From Paenibacillus uliginis N3/975 (GTDB taxonomy: Bacteria > Bacillota > Bacilli > Paenibacillales > Paenibacillaceae): a stretch of 64,000 nt of DNA. The notes below the pieces were generated by a model. The model worked only from the letters and a program-made list of their open reading frames with translations. It had not been told where the DNA came from and did no database searches. This document shows, one piece after another, positions 35,610 to 44,511 of this stretch; the first letter of the stretch is position 1, and each line of letters opens with the position of its first letter. The position numbers and the translations under genes were made by a program. Where the stretch lies: contig NZ_LT840184.1 of the NCBI RefSeq assembly GCF_900177425.1, positions 6,011,787 to 6,075,786 on the forward strand, read 5' to 3'.

Positions 35610-38375
35610 CTACTTTTTCTTCTTCCGCACAAAAGCGGCTGTGCCGTTTCCACCGTTGCCTTTGCTTTTACGCTTGCGTCCGCCTCCGGCACCTGGTCCA
35701 GGCGTTGGTCCTTCCCCGATGAAAACACCACTGCCGGACGTTTTTTTGCGTCGGCTCTTGCCGCCGTTATCACCTTTGCCACTGTAACCACTTCTAGCGT
35801 TACGGTCAAAACCAGTGGAACTTGTGCCCTGCGAGCTGTAACCACCTTTGCCGCTGCCGAAGCCGAAGCTTTGCTGCTGCTCACCAGCAGCCCCACCTGC
35901 TTCGCCCACACGGATACCAGTGCCGCCAGCCTGCCCGGCATCTCCGCTACGCTTGCCGCGTCTGCCGCCATTGCCGCTGCTTTCGCTGCCTGCAGCAGCC
36001 GCGTCTCCGCCGCGCTTACCGCGTCTGCTGCCATTGCCACCGCTCTCGTTGCCTACAGCAACTGCGTCACCGCCGCGTTTACCGCGTCTACCGCTCTTGC
36101 CACCATTCTCGCCGCCTGCAGCAGCCGCATCACTACCGCGCTTACCGCCACGGCCCGGTTTAGCCCCGCCACGCGCGCCACCATCACGGCCGCCAAATCC
36201 TCTGCCGGCCTGTCCACCGCGTCCGCCTTCTTTACGCGGCTTCATATCCACCATCTCAAAATCGATGGTGTGTTCGTCCATGTTCACGTTCGCCACACGG
36301 ACCTTCACATCATCACCGATCCGGTAAACCTTCGAAGTCCGCTCGCCGATCAGCGCCATGTGCTGCTCATCGAAGTGGTAATAGTCGTCGGTCAATCCTC
36401 CGAGACGGATCAAGCCTTCTACTGTATTCTCCAGCTCAATAAACATACCGAAGCTCGTTACACTGCTGATAATCCCTTCGAATTCTTCGCCGACCTTATC
36501 CAGCATGTACTCGGCTTTCTTGAGTGCTTCCGTATCCCGCTCTGCATCGACTGCTACACGCTCTCGTTCAGACGATTGCTGAGCAACGTCCGGCATCCGT
36601 TCCGCCAAATACTCCTGACGCTTCTCGGACAGCATGTTGCCGTTCTCAACCACTTCCCGGATAACCCGGTGAATGACAAGGTCCGGATAACGGCGGATCG
36701 GGGACGTAAAGTGGGAGTAATACTCGGCCGCAAGCCCAAAATGCCCAGTGCTCTCGGCATCGTACTTCGCCTGCTTCATCGAACGGAGCATCATTGTGCT
36801 AAGCACTGTCTGCTCCTTCGTGCCTTGGATCGCCTCCAGCAGATTTTGCAGCGCCCGTGGATGAATCGAGTTACCCCGCCCCTTCACGTGATGCCCAAAA
36901 TTCGCGGCAAACGCCATAAAGTTCTGTAGCTTCTCCTGATCCGGATCTTCGTGAATCCGGTAAATGAACGGAACCTTCAACCAGTGGAAATGCTCTGCCA
37001 CTGTTTCGTTGGCCGCCAACATGAATTCCTCGATAATCTGCTCGGCAATGGAGCGCTCTCTTTTGACGATATCTACCGCTTTACCGTTCTCGTCCACGAT
37101 GACCTTGGATTCCACAAAATCAAAGTCTACCGCGCCGCGCTGCATCCGGCGATTTCTCAGCTTTAACGCAAGCTCGCGCATCAACCTGAAGTCGTCCACC
37201 AGATCGCTATAGCGTTCGATCAGCTCCGGGTCCTCGTCGATCAAAATTTTACGGACATTGTTGTACGTCATCCGCTCTTTCGTCTTGATCACACTTGTGA
37301 AGACGTCATGCTTCACAACCTTCATCTGCTCGTTGAACTCCATCTCACAAGACAATGTAAGACGGTCCACCTGCGGATTCAAACTGCAAATACCGTTGGA
37401 CAGACGGTGAGGAAGCATCGGAATTACCCGGTCTACAAGATACACACTGCAGCCCCGGTTATACGCTTCAATATCCAAAGGCGAACCCTCGCGTACGTAG
37501 TAACCTACATCCGCGATATGTACGCCCAGCTTGTAATTACCGTTAGGCAACCGCTCCACATTAACTGCATCATCAAGATCCTTGGCATCCTCGCCGTCAA
37601 TCGTTACGATGTTCAGCCCGCGCAGATCCCGGCGTCCCTGCTGTACAATCTCTTCGTCCGTAATAGAGTCAGGCGCATGATCCGCCTCCGCCAGCACTTC
37701 CTCCGGAAATCCTTCCGGCAGCTGATGCTTCCGGATAATTGACAGGATATCTATGCCCGGGTCGTCCTTGTGGCCGAGTATCTCCACAACCTCGCCCTCA
37801 GCCGCCGCCCGTCCTTCCGGATAGCTTACCAGCTTCACAACAACCTTTACACCGTCCACAGCACCGTTAATAGCATGCTTCGGTATGAATATATCCCGGT
37901 TAATCCGCTTATCATCCGGCAACACAAATCCATATGCCTCATGATTCTGGAACACGCCTACTACCTGGGTAACTGCGCGTGTTACAATGCGCACCACTTC
38001 CCCTTCCAGCTTACCGCCAGCCGGGCTCTTCGAACTGACGCGTACAAGCACAATATCGCCGTTCATTGCGCTTTTCAGGTCATTCGCATGAATGTACACA
38101 TCGGGATGCTCACGATCATCCGGAATGAGAAATGCAAAGCCCTTGGAATGGACCTGCAGGCGTCCCCGCTGCAAATCCAACCGCTCCGGCACACCGTAGC
38201 GCTGGTTACTGGTTAGAAGGATTTTTCCAGACTGCTCCAGCTCATTCAACAGCTTCAGAAACTCGCGGAATTCATGTGCGTCACTTATTCCAAAATGCTT
38301 CTCCAATTCCTGATACGTCATCGGTTTATAGTCGGTTTCCCGCATAAATTCCAATATTATTTCTTCTGTTATCAT
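35610..38375 (-). CDS. rnr: Ribonuclease R
   Basis: 3'-5' exoribonuclease that degrades structured RNA and defective mRNAs released by tmRNA. Order: winged-helix (about 1-65), two cold-shock domains (about 70-230), RNB catalytic domain (about 255-600, with VTIDGEDAKDLDDAV holding the metal-binding Asp set), S1 domain (about 635-720, FEGIISSVTSFGMFIELENT). Then an unusually long tail of about 195 residues, rich in Gly, Arg, Lys and Ala, with three near-perfect 21-residue repeats (KRGGDAAAAGSESSGNGGRR type). ATG 38375 has GAGGTGA five bases upstream; the frame is open to 38423. The tail probably binds RNA or ribosomes. Confidence 0.95.
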   Translation of the reverse strand: MITEEIILEFMRETDYKPMTYQELEKHFGISDAHEFREFLKLLNELEQSGKILLTSNQRYGVPERLDLQRGRLQVHSKGFAFLIPDDREHPDVYIHANDLKSAMNGDIVLVRVSSKSPAGGKLEGEVVRIVTRAVTQVVGVFQNHEAYGFVLPDDKRINRDIFIPKHAINGAVDGVKVVVKLVSYPEGRAAAEGEVVEILGHKDDPGIDILSIIRKHQLPEGFPEEVLAEADHAPDSITDEEIVQQGRRDLRGLNIVTIDGEDAKDLDDAVNVERLPNGNYKLGVHIADVGYYVREGSPLDIEAYNRGCSVYLVDRVIPMLPHRLSNGICSLNPQVDRLTLSCEMEFNEQMKVVKHDVFTSVIKTKERMTYNNVRKILIDEDPELIERYSDLVDDFRLMRELALKLRNRRMQRGAVDFDFVESKVIVDENGKAVDIVKRERSIAEQIIEEFMLAANETVAEHFHWLKVPFIYRIHEDPDQEKLQNFMAFAANFGHHVKGRGNSIHPRALQNLLEAIQGTKEQTVLSTMMLRSMKQAKYDAESTGHFGLAAEYYSHFTSPIRRYPDLVIHRVIREVVENGNMLSEKRQEYLAERMPDVAQQSSERERVAVDAERDTEALKKAEYMLDKVGEEFEGIISSVTSFGMFIELENTVEGLIRLGGLTDDYYHFDEQHMALIGERTSKVYRIGDDVKVRVANVNMDEHTIDFEMVDMKPRKEGGRGGQAGRGFGGRDGGARGGAKPGRGGKRGSDAAAAGGENGGKSGRRGKRGGDAVAVGNESGGNGSRRGKRGGDAAAAGSESSGNGGRRGKRSGDAGQAGGTGIRVGEAGGAAGEQQQSFGFGSGKGGYSSQGTSSTGFDRNARSGYSGKGDNGGKSRRKKTSGSGVFIGEGPTPGPGAGGGRKRKSKGNGGNGTAAFVRKKKK
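35948..36143. repeat. 63-bp tandem repeat in the rnr tail
   Basis: Three full copies of a 63-bp unit plus a partial one, checked by the spacing of the KR codons at about 35952, 36015, 36078 and 36141. It encodes the 21-residue repeat of the RNase R tail. Copies differ at several third positions. Confidence 0.8.
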
Positions 38376-38559
38376 CATTATCACCTCGAGGGAACGTGCG
38401 CTCCTGTTCGTCTTATACCGCAAATGTATCCATTGTTTACCTTCATAATACTCATACCCTAGTATACACGAATTTAATCCCGGGTATCCTTATCACCATG
38501 TCTCAGCGCAGAGGCAGCAATAAATCGAAACCATAATATGTATGTATGACAAATATAAA

Positions 38560-38598
38560 AAAACCTCCGCTCTTCCATAGTTGAAAAAGCGAAGGTTA
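38560..38598 (-). terminator. Terminator after secG
   Basis: On the minus strand AACCTTCGCT…AGCGGAGGTT followed by T7. Confidence 0.8.
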
Positions 38599-38608
38599 TG
38601 CTTGTGTA

Positions 38609-38848
38609 CTATTTCAAGACAGCGACAACGACTGCTAGAATAAAGAATCCCGCCGCTACCCCAACGGTCACGCGCTGCAGCACGAGCTCCATACCGCGGG
38701 CTTTAGTCTTACCGAAAAGATGTTCCGCACCGCCGGAGATGGCACCGGAAAGACCTGCGCTTTTCCCTTTCTGCAGAAGAACAATTGCAATCAACGCGAT
38801 CGAGAAAACAACAAGCAGCACCTCAAAAAACATTACCAATACTTCCAC
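38609..38848 (-). CDS. secG: Protein-export membrane protein SecG
   Basis: 79 residues, two membrane helices (about 3-22 and 56-77), with the conserved middle LLQKGKSAGLSGAISGGAEH and LFGKTKARG. Accessory subunit of the SecYEG translocon. Followed by its own terminator, then rnr. The ribosome site GGAGGTGG is close before ATG. Core gene. Confidence 0.96.
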   Translation of the reverse strand: MEVLVMFFEVLLVVFSIALIAIVLLQKGKSAGLSGAISGGAEHLFGKTKARGMELVLQRVTVGVAAGFFILAVVVAVLK

Positions 38849-39067
38849 CTCCTAAACGTGTAAACATCCGAATTTATTACAATTAATATAATCAAAGATT
38901 TACATAGAAAAACAGCATTCTTATTGTAGCATATCTACAAAGGATTGACAAGGCAGATGTGGCGATCTAAGGAAGTTACCGGCATATCTTTTTAGTCTTC
39001 CAAACAAAGCATCAAAGGCCTGCCTCTCTTCAAGATGAAGAATGGCAGACCACTGATATTCCCTGCA
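38849..39067. other. Intergenic, promoter of secG
   Basis: Short AT-rich region; a GC-rich hairpin (GGCCTGCC…GGCAGACC, 39017-39050) lies after the thioesterase gene and may terminate the fad operon, though its T run is weak. Confidence 0.4.
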
Positions 39068-39517
39068 TCACTTCACACGAAACGATCCAGTGCTGATAGC
39101 CACCAGTTCACCGTTTTCGTCCGTGATCCGGGATTCCGTCGTAACAGACCGCCGTGTGCCGTGGACGATGTTCGCCTTCACCGTCAGCCGCCCTTCCCTC
39201 GCGGGTTTCACAAAATGCACGTTCAAATTGCTGGTCACGGTCGATTCACCGGGGCGATCCAGCATAACCGCAATCCCCATCGCATTATCCATTAGAGAAG
39301 AGAGAACGCCACCGTGGACGATCCCCATCATATTCATATGATGCGGCTGTGCATCCAGTGTAACGACTACCCCTTCCCTACCAGCAGACTCCATCTTACA
39401 ACCGAGGTATCCCCAAAAGGTCGGTTCGGCAGCCTTGGTCATGGCCTGGATATATGCCTCACGTTCCTCTTCGCTCGGTTTGGGCTTTAAGTCAGGTTCG
39501 GTATTGGCATGGTTCAT
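39068..39517 (-). CDS. Hotdog-fold acyl-CoA thioesterase (PaaI type)
   Basis: About 149 residues. Hotdog domain of the PaaI/YbgC kind: the HGGVLSSLMDNAMGIAV segment (with the catalytic-type Asp in LMDNA), ALDAQ-like strand VVTLDAQPHHMNMMGIVHGG, and C-terminal strands ending GELVAISTGSFRVK. It hydrolyses acyl- or aryl-CoA thioesters and may release CoA when beta-oxidation intermediates build up. The frame opens at 39544, but ATG 39517 has GGGAGGTG eight bases upstream. Last gene of the fatty-acid cluster, 144 bp after the acyl-CoA synthetase. Confidence 0.85.
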   Translation of the reverse strand: MNHANTEPDLKPKPSEEEREAYIQAMTKAAEPTFWGYLGCKMESAGREGVVVTLDAQPHHMNMMGIVHGGVLSSLMDNAMGIAVMLDRPGESTVTSNLNVHFVKPAREGRLTVKANIVHGTRRSVTTESRITDENGELVAISTGSFRVK

Positions 39518-39661
39518 AAAGAAAGCACCTCCCTTCTTCATCATCAGTGCTGTTACGCTAGTTGGGACACAGGTCTAAGCAAGTAGGCTGCCCCGCAGGA
39601 TAAGCCGGCTAATGGCACATCCTCGGCACGTTGTAGCAGCAACACGCCTATTTCTCTAAGT

Positions 39662-41341
39662 TCAACCCGTCGGTCTACCTTCGTCTTCCTCTTCTAGCAG
39701 CTTGCGTCGCAGCACTTTACCAATCATTGTCTTGGGTAGCGAGTCGCGGAACACATACTGCCTCGGCACCTTATAGGCGGCCAGCTGACTGCGGCAAAAT
39801 TTCTCCAGATCCACCGGATCCGGCTTTGCTCCGTCCTTCAGCACAATGTAAGCTTTAACGGTCTCACCACGGTAGTCGTCCCGCGTTCCAACCACGACGG
39901 CCTCTTTGACAGACGGATGCTCATACAGCACTTCTTCAATTTCACGGGGATATATATTGTAACCGCTCGCGATAATCATATCCTTCTTCCGGTCAATAAT
40001 CTTGAAATACCCTTCCTCGTCCATCGTTGCCATATCGCCTGTAAACAACCAGCCGTTCCGAAGAGTATCAAACGTTTCCTCCGGCCGGTTCCAATACCCC
40101 TTCATCACCTGTGGCCCTTTCACGATTAACTCGCCAGGCTCTCCCAGCGGTACCTCTTCGCCGGTATCCGGGTTTACGACCATGGCCTCCGTATCCGGCA
40201 TCGGCAGCCCGATGGTACCAAGCTTGCGTCTTTCCCAGATCGGATTCACATGCGTAACAGGTGATGACTCGGTAAGTCCGTAACCTTCGATCAAACGGCC
40301 CTTCGTCATTTCTTCAAATTTATCCTGCACTTCTGCCGGTAACCCAGCTGAACCGCTAATACATGCATTTAGAGAAGACAGGTCGTACTCAAGAATGCGT
40401 GGATGATTAATGAGTGCAATGTACATGGTTGGGGCACCTGGGAACAGCGTCGGTTTCCTTTTCCGGATCAAATCCAAAATCATCGTCACCTCGAATTTTG
40501 GCACCAGCAGGAGCTCACTTGCCCGGTAGATCGCCTGGTTCAGCAAAACGGTCAGACCAAACACATGAAAGCAGGGCAGTGCCGCTAGATAGCGTTCTTT
40601 GCCCTCTTCCACTCTGTAGCACCAATTCGCACTTTGTAGCGTATTGGCAATGAGGTTGTAATGCGTAAGCATAACCCCTTTGGGTACACCCGTCGTACCT
40701 CCCGTGTACTGAAGCAGCGCCAGATCCTTCTCTGCGTCAATCTTTTCGCATAACGGAAAGTCCGACGATTCCGCGAGAAGTTTTTTAAAGGGATGCACCG
40801 TCTCACCATACGTAACAACCGGTAAAGGGCCGGCTTTTTTGGCCTTGATCGGGTACAGCATGTTTTTCGGAAAAGGAAGATAGTCTGGTATAGAAGTCAC
40901 AATCATGTGTTTCAATTCCGTCTCTGCAATGACCTTCTCCACCCTGGACACAAACATATCCATCGTAATCATCACTTTTGCGCCTGAATCCTTCATTTGA
41001 TGCGCGATCTCCCGCTCCATATAGAGGGGGTTCGTCATCACCACAATCGCGCCGGCGAGTAGCGCCCCGTAATAGGAGATAACGACCTGGGGACAATTGG
41101 GCAGCATAATCGCCACCCGGTCCCCCTTTGCCACTCCCTTGCCCCGAAGTGCCTGTGCCATGCGATATGAAGACTCCAGTAATGTTTTATAACTGATACT
41201 TTTGCCCATAAAATACAGCGCCGGCCGATCCGGAAATTTCTGTGCAGACGTTACGAGAAATAACGCCAAGTTCTGTTTCGGATAATCAAACGTGGGGGCT
41301 ACTTCAGCCGGGTAAAACGGCAGCCAAGGCTTTGCATGCAT
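39662..41341 (-). CDS. lcfA: Long-chain fatty-acid-CoA ligase
   Basis: About 559 residues; ATP-dependent activation of fatty acids to acyl-CoA. ANL-superfamily motifs are present: A3 YTGGTTGVPKGVMLTH, A5 GYGLTESSPVTHVNP, A7 GWLFTGDMATMDEEGYFKII, A8 DRKKDMIIASGYNIYPREIE and the terminal catalytic Lys in LPKTMIGKVLRR. ATG 41341 has AAAGGG nine to eleven bases upstream; the frame opens earlier at GTG 41386. Part of the FadR-type cluster. Orthologous by context to lcfA/fadD-type genes of Bacillus. Confidence 0.92.
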   Translation of the reverse strand: MHAKPWLPFYPAEVAPTFDYPKQNLALFLVTSAQKFPDRPALYFMGKSISYKTLLESSYRMAQALRGKGVAKGDRVAIMLPNCPQVVISYYGALLAGAIVVMTNPLYMEREIAHQMKDSGAKVMITMDMFVSRVEKVIAETELKHMIVTSIPDYLPFPKNMLYPIKAKKAGPLPVVTYGETVHPFKKLLAESSDFPLCEKIDAEKDLALLQYTGGTTGVPKGVMLTHYNLIANTLQSANWCYRVEEGKERYLAALPCFHVFGLTVLLNQAIYRASELLLVPKFEVTMILDLIRKRKPTLFPGAPTMYIALINHPRILEYDLSSLNACISGSAGLPAEVQDKFEEMTKGRLIEGYGLTESSPVTHVNPIWERRKLGTIGLPMPDTEAMVVNPDTGEEVPLGEPGELIVKGPQVMKGYWNRPEETFDTLRNGWLFTGDMATMDEEGYFKIIDRKKDMIIASGYNIYPREIEEVLYEHPSVKEAVVVGTRDDYRGETVKAYIVLKDGAKPDPVDLEKFCRSQLAAYKVPRQYVFRDSLPKTMIGKVLRRKLLEEEDEGRPTG

Positions 41342-41465
41342 ACAAAACCATCCCTTTCCTGAGGAATGCTGTAAAGCTTCCTTCACTCCTACTCCAAGTA
41401 GAAACGACTCCGTCGTCCTTATCCAATTTCAAAAAATCTAAAAGGCTCCGGCTTCTTTCGGTCAA

Positions 41466-43256
41466 TTACACCGTGTACCGTTCGTTATTTACCACACGTG
41501 CCGCGATGCTCCGCTTGAGAGCCACCGTATCCACTGGGTTCGTACGCGTCAGCTTCTTCAACACCGACATCTGCATACGCAGCATATCACCGGACTCCAC
41601 CGAAGCGAGCGTTTCCTTGGCCAGTGCTTCAATGCGCTGGAACGCTTCATACGCGAACACCTGCGTCATTTCAATCATACTCACTGCCTTCTCTTCCGAA
41701 GTACGGGCAATCTGTTTACGCGTGCGCAGTAATGCACTTTCAAGGGCATAGATGTCGATCATCATGTCGGCCAGATTCGCAAGCGCCTCTTGTTCTTTTT
41801 CCAGCTTCGTTCCGAATTTCTGGACGGCAAGACCGCCGGCGAGAAGGAAAATCTTCTTGCTCATATCAAGATAATGCGCTTCTTGCTCAAGTGTTCCTTC
41901 AAACGTCTGTCCCGGTACAAGCTGCAGCAGCTCTCCCTGAAGACTTTGAGCTTTTTGCAGCAGAGCAATCTGGCCCTTCATCGCTTTCTTGACGAGTGTA
42001 CCCGGGATGAGCAGACGGTTGATCTCATTCGTACCTTCAAAAATACGGTTGATACGGGAGTCACGGTAAATCCGCTCAATCTTGTACTCTTGGATATACC
42101 CATAACCACCATAGATTTGAACCCCTTCGTCGGCTATAAAATCAAGACCTTCAGAGGCATATACCTTGTTGATCGAGCACTCAATCGCATACTCGGATAC
42201 AGCTGCTGCCGCCTGGGCACCTGCATCATTGCTGCTGTAATCGATATCCTGCATCGCTTCATCCAACAGTCCTGCCGTGCGGTACACCATGCTTTCCATT
42301 ACAAAAGAAGTAATGTTCATTTCCGCGAGTTTTTTGCGCATGAGCGGAAAATTGGAAATCGGCGTCTCGAACTGCTTGCGCGTATTCGCATATTTGGCAC
42401 TCAATTCAATAGACTCTTTCGCCGCACCCACTGTTCCAGCCGCCAGCTTGTAACGTCCAATGTTCAAAATGTTAAACGCGATCCGGTGCCCCTTGCCGAT
42501 CTCACCCAGCAGGTTCTCCTTCGGCACTTTCACATCCTCGAAGAAGAGCGGACGGGTGGAGGAACCCTTGATGCCCATCTTCTTCTCTTCCGGTCCGAGC
42601 GTGAAACCTTCCATTTCCTTTTCTACAATGAACGCGGTAAAATGCTCTCCGTCGATTTTGGCGTATACAATAAAGATATCCGCAAACCCGGCGTTCGTGA
42701 TATACAATTTCGATCCGTTCAAAATATAATACTCACCGTCGTCAGTCAGACGCGCTGTCGTCTTCGCACTCATGGCGTCAGAACCGGAGGTCGGCTCTGT
42801 CAAGCAATAGGCTGCAATTTTGGCTCCTGTCGCAAGATCCGGCAGGTACTTCTGCTTCTGCTCTGTCGTGCCGAAGAGCACGATCGGCAGCGTGCCAATT
42901 CCGACATGGGCGCCGAAGGACAGGGCGAATGAGGAACCTTTGGCTAGCGACTCGTTAATAATCGTTGAGCTCACCTTGTCGAGTCCAACGCCGCCAAACT
43001 CTTCGGGAACGTCCGCGCCGAGCAGTCCAAGCTCTCCGGCTTTGCGGAGCAGGTCCACCGTCAGCTCATAATCCAGCTTCTCAATATGTTCGTCCTGCGG
43101 TACCACTTCACCTTCGATAAAACCACGAACGGTTTCACCAATCATGCGATGCTCTTCAGTAAAATCCTCTGGTGTAAGGATCCGGTCCAGATCCGGGTTA
43201 TCAATGACAAATCCGCCGCCTACGATTTTCGGTTGTTTTGTTTGGTTCTCGCTCAT
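41466..43256 (-). CDS. fadE: Acyl-CoA dehydrogenase
   Basis: 596-residue FAD enzyme for the first step of beta-oxidation. N-terminal domain with LLGADVPEEFGGVGLDKVSS, the middle YCLTEPTSGSDAMSAKTTA and the C-terminal YIQEYKIERIYRDSRINRIFEGTNEI with the catalytic Glu. It is about 200 residues longer than the short-chain enzymes, with an extra C-terminal helical domain as in the FadE/YngJ-long class (VLCAD-like). Electrons pass to EtfAB, encoded in the divergent operon. ATG has AAGGGG. 38 bp after the thiolase. Confidence 0.94.
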   Translation of the reverse strand: MSENQTKQPKIVGGGFVIDNPDLDRILTPEDFTEEHRMIGETVRGFIEGEVVPQDEHIEKLDYELTVDLLRKAGELGLLGADVPEEFGGVGLDKVSSTIINESLAKGSSFALSFGAHVGIGTLPIVLFGTTEQKQKYLPDLATGAKIAAYCLTEPTSGSDAMSAKTTARLTDDGEYYILNGSKLYITNAGFADIFIVYAKIDGEHFTAFIVEKEMEGFTLGPEEKKMGIKGSSTRPLFFEDVKVPKENLLGEIGKGHRIAFNILNIGRYKLAAGTVGAAKESIELSAKYANTRKQFETPISNFPLMRKKLAEMNITSFVMESMVYRTAGLLDEAMQDIDYSSNDAGAQAAAAVSEYAIECSINKVYASEGLDFIADEGVQIYGGYGYIQEYKIERIYRDSRINRIFEGTNEINRLLIPGTLVKKAMKGQIALLQKAQSLQGELLQLVPGQTFEGTLEQEAHYLDMSKKIFLLAGGLAVQKFGTKLEKEQEALANLADMMIDIYALESALLRTRKQIARTSEEKAVSMIEMTQVFAYEAFQRIEALAKETLASVESGDMLRMQMSVLKKLTRTNPVDTVALKRSIAARVVNNERYTV

Positions 43257-43294
43257 GCTTTATTTCCCCTTTCACCATTTTGGATTAAGACTGT

Positions 43295-44479
43295 TTACGC
43301 GCTGTGAACTTCGAACACACCAGCTGCTCCCATTCCTCCGCCGATGCACATGCTCACGACACCGTATCCACCGCCGAGGCGAGTCAGCTCTGATACAAGG
43401 CTTGTCGTCAGTTTGGCGCCAGTGCAGCCGAGCGGATGGCCTAGAGCAATGGCCCCTCCATTGACGTTGACCTTGTTCTCATCAATTCCAAGTGCGCGAA
43501 TAATGTGTAAGCACTGGGAAGAGAAAGCTTCATTGATCTCGAACAGGTCCACCTGATCAAGCGTAATGCCTGCCATTTTGAGCGCCTTCGGAATCGCCTC
43601 AACCGGGCCGACCCCCATAATTTCCGGTTCTACACCAGCCAAGGCAAAAGAACGGAATGTTGCCAGCGGCTTTAAGCCAAGCTCCTCCGCTTTCTCGCGA
43701 CTCATCACCGCTACGGCCGCTGCCCCGTCACTCGTCTGTGACGCGTTGCCTGCTGTAACCGTTCCGCCAAGCGCGAAGGCTGGCTTCAACCGGGCAAGAC
43801 CATCCGGAGAAGTGTCCGGTCGAACACCCTCATCCGTATCAAACACAAACTCCTTGCTCCGGATTTTGCCCTGTTCATCCGATGTCGTCAGCTTCACGCT
43901 CACGGGTACGATCTCATCCCGGAACTTACCCTCCCGGATGGCTGCTTCCGCCTTGCGGTGACTGCTAACGGCAAACGCATCCTGATCCTCCCGGTTGATA
44001 CCGAACCGGCGTGCTACCGCTTCTGCGGTGTGACCCATGCCCATGTATACCTCCGGCATATCCTCTACCAGCCCCGGATGCGGAGCCGGTTTAAAGCCAG
44101 TCATCGGCACATGGCTCATGCTTTCCACACCGCCCGCCACGATCACCTCGGCATGGCCGAGCATAATGCGCTCAGCAGCAAAAGCAATCGCTTGAAGCCC
44201 GGAGGAGCAAAAACGGTTGACCGTCAATGCCGGAACGGTCACCGGATAGCCCGCATACAGCGAAATAATCCGGGCGACGTTCAGCCCCTGCTCTCCCTCT
44301 GGCATGGCACAGCCGAGAATGACATCCTCCACGTCCTCTTTTTTCAATCCCGGTGCACGTTCAATAACAGCTTCCAGTACTGCCTTTCCCAAATCCTCAA
44401 CCCGAGTCTGGGCAAGACTTCCTTTCTTCGCCCTGCCGACTGCTGTACGCGCAAGGGATACGATAACTGCTTCTCTCAT
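43295..44479 (-). CDS. fadA: Acetyl-CoA C-acyltransferase (3-ketoacyl-CoA thiolase)
   Basis: 394 residues. Cleaves 3-ketoacyl-CoA with CoA in the last beta-oxidation step. Catalytic Cys in TVNRFCSSGLQAI (about 90), His in NVNGGAIALGHPLGCTGA and the C-terminal Cys in VVSMCIGGGMGAAGVFE are all intact. ATG 44479 has GAGGTGA upstream; an alternative ATG 44497 also has a site. It follows the fadN gene by about 30 bp. Confidence 0.95.
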   Translation of the reverse strand: MREAVIVSLARTAVGRAKKGSLAQTRVEDLGKAVLEAVIERAPGLKKEDVEDVILGCAMPEGEQGLNVARIISLYAGYPVTVPALTVNRFCSSGLQAIAFAAERIMLGHAEVIVAGGVESMSHVPMTGFKPAPHPGLVEDMPEVYMGMGHTAEAVARRFGINREDQDAFAVSSHRKAEAAIREGKFRDEIVPVSVKLTTSDEQGKIRSKEFVFDTDEGVRPDTSPDGLARLKPAFALGGTVTAGNASQTSDGAAAVAVMSREKAEELGLKPLATFRSFALAGVEPEIMGVGPVEAIPKALKMAGITLDQVDLFEINEAFSSQCLHIIRALGIDENKVNVNGGAIALGHPLGCTGAKLTTSLVSELTRLGGGYGVVSMCIGGGMGAAGVFEVHSA

Positions 44480-44511
44480 GCCATTCACCTCATTCACCTT
44501 TTAATGGTTTA